From RYN-428 sp035551995 (GTDB lineage: Bacteria > Planctomycetota > Phycisphaerae > Tepidisphaerales > Tepidisphaeraceae): a stretch of DNA of 29,024 nt. Positions 23,972 to 29,024 of the stretch are shown piece by piece (within the stretch, counting starts at the first letter, position 1; each line of letters opens with the position of its first letter). The position numbers and the translations under genes were made by a program. A model generated the notes under the pieces. The model was given only the letters and a program-made list of their open reading frames with translations, did no database searches and was not told where the DNA came from. The DNA lies in assembly GCA_035551995.1 (NCBI GenBank), contig DASZME010000055.1, positions 1 to 29,024 on the forward strand, in the 5' to 3' direction.

Positions 23972-24964
23972 ATGGCCAAAAAAAGAGACTATTACGATAT
24001 CCTCGGCGTTTCGAAAAAAGCCACCGCCGATGAAATTCGCAAATCGCATCGAAAGCTCGTGCTCAAGTTCCACCCGGACAAGAATCCCGGCAATAAAAGC
24101 GCCGAGGAAAAGTTCAAGGAAATTCAAGAAGCGTATGACGTGCTGAGCGACGAGTCCAAGCGCAAGAAGTATGACGAGTTTGGTCATGCCGCGGTGGCCC
24201 AGGGGGCGCCGCAGGGTGAGGAATACGAGGCGTTTCGTCGCGCGCAGCAGAATGCCGGCCGAACGCAATGGCGAGCGAGCCCCGGCGTGAGCGTCGAGGA
24301 TTTTGACGTCAATTCGGGGGATATGGGGAGCATTTTCGATCAGTTGTTCGGCGGGCAACAGGGGCGCGCCGGCGGCGCGGGAATGAATTTCGGCGGGTCG
24401 CGGGGCCGGGCAAGAAGCGCTCCGCCGCCGCGCGGGCAGGACATCGAACATCCGGTGACGCTGACATTCGAGCAAGCCGCACGCGGCGTTACCCTGCCGC
24501 TGCAAATCAGCCGCGGGGGAAACGTCGAAACGATCGACGTGAAGATCCCCGCCGGCGTGAAGGATGGGAGCCGGGTTCGAATCAAAGGCAAAGGGGAACA
24601 GGGGGGCGGCGAGCCTGGGGATATTTATATCATCACGGCCATCACGCCTCATGCCTATTTCCGCCGTGAGGGGCTGGACATTTATCTGGATGTTCCACTG
24701 AGCATGTACGAGGCGCTTCTTGGCGCGAAGGTCACTGTGCCGACCTTGGACGGAAGACTGACCGTCACCATCCCCCCCGGCGCCAGCAGCGGAACCCGGC
24801 TGCGGCTGAAGGGCCATGGAATCGAGCGCGCGGGCGAAAAAGGGGATCAATACGTGGTCGTCAAAGTGATCGTGCCGAAGGGGCTTGACGAGGAAGATAA
24901 AACCGAACTGGCGAAGATAGCGGCCAAGCATCCCATCGATGCGCGAGCCGATGTCGGATGGTGA
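23972..24964 (+). CDS. DnaJ/CbpA-type co-chaperone without zinc finger
   Basis: A 330-residue type II J-domain protein that stimulates the ATPase of DnaK-type Hsp70. The J domain is residues 4-68 (YYDILGVSKKATADEIRKSH) with the catalytic HPD at 34-36. A Gly/Phe/Gln-rich linker follows (FDQLFGGQQGRAGGAG region, about 115-150). Then come two C-terminal substrate-binding barrels (DIEHPVTLTFEQAARGVTLP and VPLSMYEALLGAKVTVPTLD with GRLTVTIPPG). There is no CxxCxGxG repeat, so it matches CbpA/DnaJ2 rather than canonical DnaJ. The chaperone genes dnaK and grpE are not nearby. ATG 23972 (MAKKRDYY) fits the family start, but no clear ribosome-binding site is seen. The membrane-protein gene follows after 58 bases. 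Confidence 0.93.
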   Translation: MAKKRDYYDILGVSKKATADEIRKSHRKLVLKFHPDKNPGNKSAEEKFKEIQEAYDVLSDESKRKKYDEFGHAAVAQGAPQGEEYEAFRRAQQNAGRTQWRASPGVSVEDFDVNSGDMGSIFDQLFGGQQGRAGGAGMNFGGSRGRARSAPPPRGQDIEHPVTLTFEQAARGVTLPLQISRGGNVETIDVKIPAGVKDGSRVRIKGKGEQGGGEPGDIYIITAITPHAYFRREGLDIYLDVPLSMYEALLGAKVTVPTLDGRLTVTIPPGASSGTRLRLKGHGIERAGEKGDQYVVVKVIVPKGLDEEDKTELAKIAAKHPIDARADVGW

Positions 24965-25022
24965 CGGCCTGATAAGCCGCGTGGCCGCGGATTGCGGATG
25001 AGCGAGGCCGTCGGGAGGTCTT

Positions 25023-25400
25023 ATGCGAATGTTCCGCGGCGGATCTCTACCCGCGATCGATCGGCGTCGGCGGCGCCGACGCCCGGCGCGTTCGATCGTG
25101 GCCGTGCTGATTTACCTGGTGGGGTTTGTCATCCTGCTCGTGATGGTTTCGCATTACTATCTCGTTCCCGCCATCGAGGCGACGCGCGACGCGACGCATC
25201 TCCAGCGAAAAGCGCTTTCCGCATATGCCACGCTCGTTCTCATGCTGGTCCTGTTCGTCCTGCTCATCGGCTTGCTGCTGACATTTAAGATCGGCCGTTT
25301 TTTTCGGCCGCGCCCGCTGCAGCCTCGAAAGCCCACCCGCTATGTCGATGCCTGGGAAGAATCCGGACGCCGACTCAAACTGCCTGAAAAAGATGAGTAG
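25023..25400 (+). CDS. Small two-helix membrane protein
   Basis: A 125-residue protein of unknown family. The N-terminus is very basic (a run of seven arginines near residues 14-21). Two hydrophobic segments follow: SIVAVLIYLVGFVILLVMVS (24-43) and TLVLMLVLFVLLIGLLLTF (70-88), with a short loop between and a basic, charged C-terminal tail (RRLKLPEKDE). The positive-inside rule places both ends in the cytoplasm. The start is well supported by GGGAGG five bases upstream of ATG 25023. It is sandwiched between dnaJ-type and MoxR-type genes on the same strand, so may be co-expressed with them. No function is assigned. Confidence 0.8.
   Translation: MRMFRGGSLPAIDRRRRRRRPARSIVAVLIYLVGFVILLVMVSHYYLVPAIEATRDATHLQRKALSAYATLVLMLVLFVLLIGLLLTFKIGRFFRPRPLQPRKPTRYVDAWEESGRRLKLPEKDE
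25063..25083. other. Perfect 9-bp-stem palindrome within the 5' end of the membrane-protein gene
   Basis: GGCGTCGGC-GGC-GCCGACGCC, perfect over nine pairs, begins 40 bases after the start codon and overlaps the arginine run. Repeated CGN codons make such a palindrome easier by chance, but the stem would be very stable in the mRNA. Confidence 0.4.
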
Positions 25401-25497
25401 ACCGTTGAGGAGTCGGCCTATCATTGATCGACGTTAACCGGCGACGTTTCCTGATTTGATCCGTCGCGCGCCAACTCGACAATTCAGAGGCCGATTT

Positions 25498-26931
25498 ATG
25501 ACTCATCCTCGCCCCGCCACCGTTGGACAACTCAAAGACACCGGCTATCGCCCCAGCTCGGTAAAAGATGAAATGCGCCGCAACCTTATCGCCAAGCTCA
25601 AAAACGGCGAAGAGCTTTTCCCCGGAATCATCGGCTATCGCGACAGCGTCATTCCGCAGATCATCAACGGCATTCTTTCCAGGCATGATCTACTGTTTCT
25701 CGGTCTGCGCGGGCAGGCAAAAACGCGGATACTGCGAATGCTGCCGGAATTGCTCGACGAATGGATGCCGGTGCTGTCCGGAGTCGACATCAACGACGAT
25801 CCGCTGGAACCCGGCACGCGCGGCGGCAAGCGGATCATCGCCGAGCAGGGGGACGACGCGAAGATCGAATGGGTGAAACGTTCGGATCGCTATCACGAAA
25901 AACTCGCGACGCCCGACGTGACGATCGCCGACTTGATCGGCGAAGTGGATTTGGTGAAGCATGCCGAGGGGCGTTACTTGTCGGACGAATCGACGATGCA
26001 TTTCGGCTTGATCCCGCGGTCGAATCGCGGCATTTTCGCGATCAACGAACTGCCCGATCTGGCGCCGCGAATTCAGGTCGGGCTTTTCAACGTTTTGGAA
26101 GAGCGCGACGTGCAAATTCGCGGCTATCCGATCCGCCTCGACCTCGACGTCTGCCTGGTCTTCAGCGCCAACCCCGAGGACTACACCAATCGCGGGCGAA
26201 TCGTGACGCCGCTGAAGGATCGAATCGGCTCGGTCATTCGCACGCATTATCCGGAAACGGTCGACGAAGGAATCAAGATCGCCGAGCAGAACGCGTGGGT
26301 CTCCCGCGGCGACGGAACGTGCGGCAGCGGCGTGCAGGTTGAAGTGCCGCGATTCATGTCGGAGATCATCGAACAGACGGTACGCCTCGCGCGGTCCAGC
26401 CCGCACGTCAGCCAGGCGTCGGGCGTTTCGGTGCGGACGAGCATCGCGAATCTGGAGACGCTCATCAGCAACGCCGAGCGGCGCGGAATTCGCACCGGGG
26501 AAAAGCGGGTGGTTCCGCGTATCTGCGATTTGACTTTCCTGATCGCCAGTTGCCGCGGAAAAATCGAAATGACGTTGGCCGAGGAAGAAGGCGCCGAGGA
26601 CAAGCTCATTCGCTCGCTGGTCGGCGAAGCCGTGAAGGCGGTCTTCGATCGCTATGACGATCCGGACGCCCATGACGCGATCACCGAACAATTCCGCGGC
26701 AATCTCACGTTTCCGGCCGGCGACGATCTGTCGGCCGACGAATTCGTGGCGAACATGAAGGCGATAAAGAGCCTGCCGCAACCGGCCAATGCGCTCGCTC
26801 GCGAGCTGGGGCTCGATCCGTCCGATCCGGCGGCATTGGCGACGGCGGGAGAATTCCTGCTGGAAGGGCTATACGTCAACAATCGCCTGAGCAAATTCAA
26901 CGCGAAGGGCAAGACGTTTTTCAAGAAGTGA
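25498..26931 (+). CDS. MoxR/magnesium-chelatase-type AAA+ ATPase
   Basis: A 477-residue cytosolic AAA+ ATPase. The P-loop is GLRGQAKT (69-76) in HDLLFLGLRGQAKTRILRML. The Walker B region is RGIFAINELPDLAPRIQVGL (177-196) with N183-E184 rather than the usual Asp-Glu. Sensor 1 lies in CLVFSANPEDYTNRGRI (N225). Helix-2 and pre-sensor-1 style segments (VTIADLIGEVDL, VLEERDVQIRGYPIRL) support a MoxR or ChlI/BchI-like subgroup. The C-terminal part after about 330 is helical. MoxR ATPases normally act on a VWA-domain partner, often encoded next door; here none follows, since the YihY gene lies on the opposite strand. The frame opens at 25456; ATG 25498 has GAGG seven bases upstream and is preferred. 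Confidence 0.9.
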   Translation: MTHPRPATVGQLKDTGYRPSSVKDEMRRNLIAKLKNGEELFPGIIGYRDSVIPQIINGILSRHDLLFLGLRGQAKTRILRMLPELLDEWMPVLSGVDINDDPLEPGTRGGKRIIAEQGDDAKIEWVKRSDRYHEKLATPDVTIADLIGEVDLVKHAEGRYLSDESTMHFGLIPRSNRGIFAINELPDLAPRIQVGLFNVLEERDVQIRGYPIRLDLDVCLVFSANPEDYTNRGRIVTPLKDRIGSVIRTHYPETVDEGIKIAEQNAWVSRGDGTCGSGVQVEVPRFMSEIIEQTVRLARSSPHVSQASGVSVRTSIANLETLISNAERRGIRTGEKRVVPRICDLTFLIASCRGKIEMTLAEEEGAEDKLIRSLVGEAVKAVFDRYDDPDAHDAITEQFRGNLTFPAGDDLSADEFVANMKAIKSLPQPANALARELGLDPSDPAALATAGEFLLEGLYVNNRLSKFNAKGKTFFKK

Positions 26932-26955
26932 GCGCGCGTTCTCGCCCGCCGGCGA

Positions 26956-27846
26956 TTATGCGGTCTCACATGTACTATGGCGCTCGGTCATGTACTTAAC
27001 GCCGAACTTATCGGGTGGGACGCGTTTTCCGTTTCGCTCCGCGAAGGCGCGGGTAAACGCCGTCCCGAAAAAGATGATCGCCGAAGAGAGATACACCCAT
27101 ATCAAAAGCGCCGCCAGCGACCCGGCCGCGCCGAACGGGCGGATCGAGACGAAGCGAAAATAAAGCACCAGCGCATACTTGCCCGCCACGAAGAGCACCG
27201 CGCTCATCGCCGCCCCGAGCCACACGTCGGTCCATTTAACTTCGACGCTGGGGAGAAGTTTATAAGCGCATGCGAACAACAGCCCCGCGATCGCCACCGA
27301 AAGCGCGATTTCGCCCACGAACGACGCCCATGAAAGCCATGCCGGCAAATGTTGCGTGACCACGGTCAGCGCCCAGCTTGCGGCGAACGACGCAAGCAAC
27401 ATTGCCCCGGCCGCGAATAACACCACGACCGATATGAGCCGCGGCCAAAGGAACGCCTTGAGGCCCGCGTCGCGGCGCGGCCTGACGTCCCAGATGTCGT
27501 TCATGGCCTCCTGCATGTTCACGAACAGGCTGCTGCCGCTGGCCAGCGCGACGACGAAGCTGATGATGGTCGCGATCACGCCGTGCGCGCCTTGGCGGGT
27601 GATGGCCGCGAGGATTTCACCGGCAACCTCGCCGCCGGCGTTTCCTAAAACAAAATTCGCGCGGTCTTGAATTTTTCCCTGCACGTCGTGCTTCACGACC
27701 ACGCTCAGCACGGTGAGGGCGACGACGAGCATCGGCGCCAGCGACAACATCGTGTAAAACGCCATCGCCGCCGCCAGCCGCAGGGAATTGTGACTGGACC
27801 ACTCGCAGTACGCGCGCCGCAGTAAAGCGAAGGTTGGCGATGACAT
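26956..27846 (-). CDS. YihY/BrkB family inner-membrane protein
   Basis: A 296-residue integral membrane protein of the YihY/UPF0761 (RNase BN-like, BrkB) family with about six hydrophobic helices. The conserved opening SLRLAAAMAFYTMLSLAPML is present. VRPRRDAGLKAFLWPRLISV, LLPSVEVKWTDVWLGAAMSA and YFRFVSIRPFGAAGSLAALL with IWVYLSSAIIFFGTAF follow the family order. The family was once named after ribonuclease BN, but that activity belongs to another protein; its role is uncertain. The frame opens at 27921; ATG 27846 (MSSPTFALLRRAY) is preferred, ATG 27894 being the alternative. It is convergent with the MoxR gene (24 bases). Confidence 0.88.
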   Translation of the reverse strand: MSSPTFALLRRAYCEWSSHNSLRLAAAMAFYTMLSLAPMLVVALTVLSVVVKHDVQGKIQDRANFVLGNAGGEVAGEILAAITRQGAHGVIATIISFVVALASGSSLFVNMQEAMNDIWDVRPRRDAGLKAFLWPRLISVVVLFAAGAMLLASFAASWALTVVTQHLPAWLSWASFVGEIALSVAIAGLLFACAYKLLPSVEVKWTDVWLGAAMSAVLFVAGKYALVLYFRFVSIRPFGAAGSLAALLIWVYLSSAIIFFGTAFTRAFAERNGKRVPPDKFGVKYMTERHSTCETA

Positions 27847-27976
27847 ATCAGGTTGCTTCTCCCGGATTCGCGTCGGTTCGATATTCCAAACCATAGCGAG
27901 TGTGGGGCGCCGTCTCCACATCGGCGCATGGCAATGAATTGCAAAAACGCGAAACTCGCCGGCCCGCGAGCGCGAG

Positions 27977-29024
27977 TCAGTTTCGTTCCGGTGGGACGGT
28001 CTGCCGGTATTCGTCGGCTTGTAGCCCTATCTTTTCCGTATGGATGGGTCGAAAGCCCACGCTCCAAACCGGCGAGGTGACGGCCGGGCGAAAATCCAGC
28101 TTTTCCGGCGCCGTCAGCTGGGCATCGCCTTCGGTGAAATTGTCTTTGATCAGGAATGTTTTTGCGTCGCAGTTGGCCGGCAACTCGATCCACTTGCCGC
28201 CCTGGAAGACGTTGTGTTCGATTTTGTTGCCCTTGGGAACCGCCGGCTCATCGCTCAGCAGCGCCGCCAACTCCGGGTATCGCCGGGCATAGGGCGGTTC
28301 GTCGGCATGTACTTTTTTCAAGCGATCGAACAAGACGGTTTCGGTCCCGTCGAAAAACGACTTCATCCATCCCAGCCCGCGAGCGTCGATGAAGACGGCG
28401 GGGTTGCAGTCGATGAACAGATTGTTGTCGATCGTGTTATCGCGGCCCCCGCCGATGAGAACGCCGAACCCGCACTGATAGACGATATTGCCGAACACCA
28501 GCGCGCCCGACGCACAGTCGTCGAGATAAATGGCGGTCACGTTGCTGGAAAAGGCGCCGGCGTTCCCGCACTGGCGGATGAGATTGAAGCGGATGACGTT
28601 TCCCCGCTCGGTATAATCGCGGCCCATGTAGATGGCGCCGCAGTCGGCGGTTTCCGTACAGACGCGGGCGATCTCGTTGTATTCGACGATGTGGTCGTTT
28701 CCGCTCATCAGGATGCCGACGTGGGGCGCGTCGGTGATGCGATTGTGGGAGACGCGGTTTCCAACGCCGTAAACAAAAATTCCAGGGCGATACGTTCGGA
28801 CCCAGCGGGCGTAATCGACGATCGAGTTATTCGTGGCGAAGTTGTTCGCGGGCGTCAGCGATTTTCGGTCGCCGCCGCCGAGAATGATGCCGCCTTCGCC
28901 GGTGTGGCGGATATCGCATCCGATGACGCCGTTGTCGGCGCCGGCGTCGGTGTCGAGCGTGGGGTCTTTGTACAGATCATCGGTGAGATGCGCGCTATGG
29001 TTGCCGACGCTGACCGCGAACGAC
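27977..29024 (-). CDS. Right-handed parallel beta-helix protein, glycoside-hydrolase-like, partial
   Basis: The reading frame is open to the right edge, so only the C-terminal ~348 residues are in the window; an in-frame ATG at 28708 is internal. Stacked beta-helix rungs are clear: GGIILGGGDR, NRVSHNRITDAPHVGILMSG, NDHIVEYNEIARV, RGNVIRFNLIRQCGNA, GNIVYQCGFGVLIGGGRDNT and NNLFIDCNPAVFIDARGLGW. The DCGAIYMGRDYTERGN and AIYLDDCASGALVFGN rungs recall GH141-type and related carbohydrate-active beta-helices. It is probably secreted, but the N-terminus is outside the window. Substrate and catalysis cannot be determined. YihY follows downstream on the same strand. Confidence 0.85.
   Translation of the reverse strand, partial: SFAVSVGNHSAHLTDDLYKDPTLDTDAGADNGVIGCDIRHTGEGGIILGGGDRKSLTPANNFATNNSIVDYARWVRTYRPGIFVYGVGNRVSHNRITDAPHVGILMSGNDHIVEYNEIARVCTETADCGAIYMGRDYTERGNVIRFNLIRQCGNAGAFSSNVTAIYLDDCASGALVFGNIVYQCGFGVLIGGGRDNTIDNNLFIDCNPAVFIDARGLGWMKSFFDGTETVLFDRLKKVHADEPPYARRYPELAALLSDEPAVPKGNKIEHNVFQGGKWIELPANCDAKTFLIKDNFTEGDAQLTAPEKLDFRPAVTSPVWSVGFRPIHTEKIGLQADEYRQTVPPERN

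Noticed and set aside
25690..26781. 363-codon minus-strand frame inside the MoxR gene
   Set aside because: Antisense shadow of an unambiguous AAA+ ATPase gene.

Overview
The window looks like a piece of a Planctomycetota chromosome, possibly class Phycisphaerae. The best marker is the pair at 19311-23422: a secreted DUF1549/DUF1553 protein with Ig-like and haem-type motifs, followed by a cytochrome c plus WD40-propeller protein. That pairing is characteristic of the phylum. A DUF2934 protein, tandem LuxR-type HTH proteins and a very large Tat-exported glycosidase-like protein fit the same picture. The class assignment is inference. No rRNA, tRNA, CRISPR array, insertion sequence or phage gene was recognised.

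Layout. 1-771 holds no convincing gene and is visibly more AT-rich than the rest. 772-3825 (minus strand) carries an ArgD-like class III aminotransferase, a gamma-glutamylcyclotransferase-fold protein with its usual catalytic Glu replaced, a LON substrate-binding-domain protein and a DUF2934 protein. 3992-6145 (plus) encodes only the C-terminal half of the RNA helicase HrpA, with no helicase motor. 6244-10899 (minus) holds a giant Tat-signal glycosidase-like protein and, upstream of it, a CDF metal transporter. 11103-13232 (plus) has a stand-alone Ppx/GppA-type HD phosphohydrolase, a protein resembling HprK kinases but lacking the P-loop, and a MazG-like pyrophosphohydrolase. 13292-14704 (minus) is argininosuccinate lyase. 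14854-16095 (plus) has two paralogous LuxR-type HTH regulators in tandem. 16101-16981 (minus) is a translationally coupled TPR protein and FMN reductase. 17144-19117 (plus) is a GAF-GGDEF-EAL protein. 19311-23422 is the planctomycete cytochrome/WD40 pair. 23434-23874 (minus) is a CoA-binding protein. 23972-26931 (plus) runs DnaJ (zinc-finger-less), a two-helix membrane protein and a MoxR-type AAA+ ATPase. 26956-27846 (minus) is a YihY/BrkB membrane protein. The window ends inside a minus-strand beta-helix protein.

The signal I consider most worth testing is regulatory. Each of the two tandem luxR-type genes is preceded by a perfect inverted repeat sharing the core CCT-N4-AGG, with complementary spacers (AAAC in one, GTTT in the other). 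The repeat centres lie 67.5 and 68.5 bases upstream of the chosen start codons. This looks like a duplicated operator for a small LuxR circuit. The stand-alone HrpA C-terminal half, the P-loop-less HprK-like protein between an HD phosphohydrolase and a MazG-like enzyme, and the Glu-less cyclotransferase are the other notable observations. All family assignments come from reading motifs in the translated sequence and from memory of the families; no database search was run.
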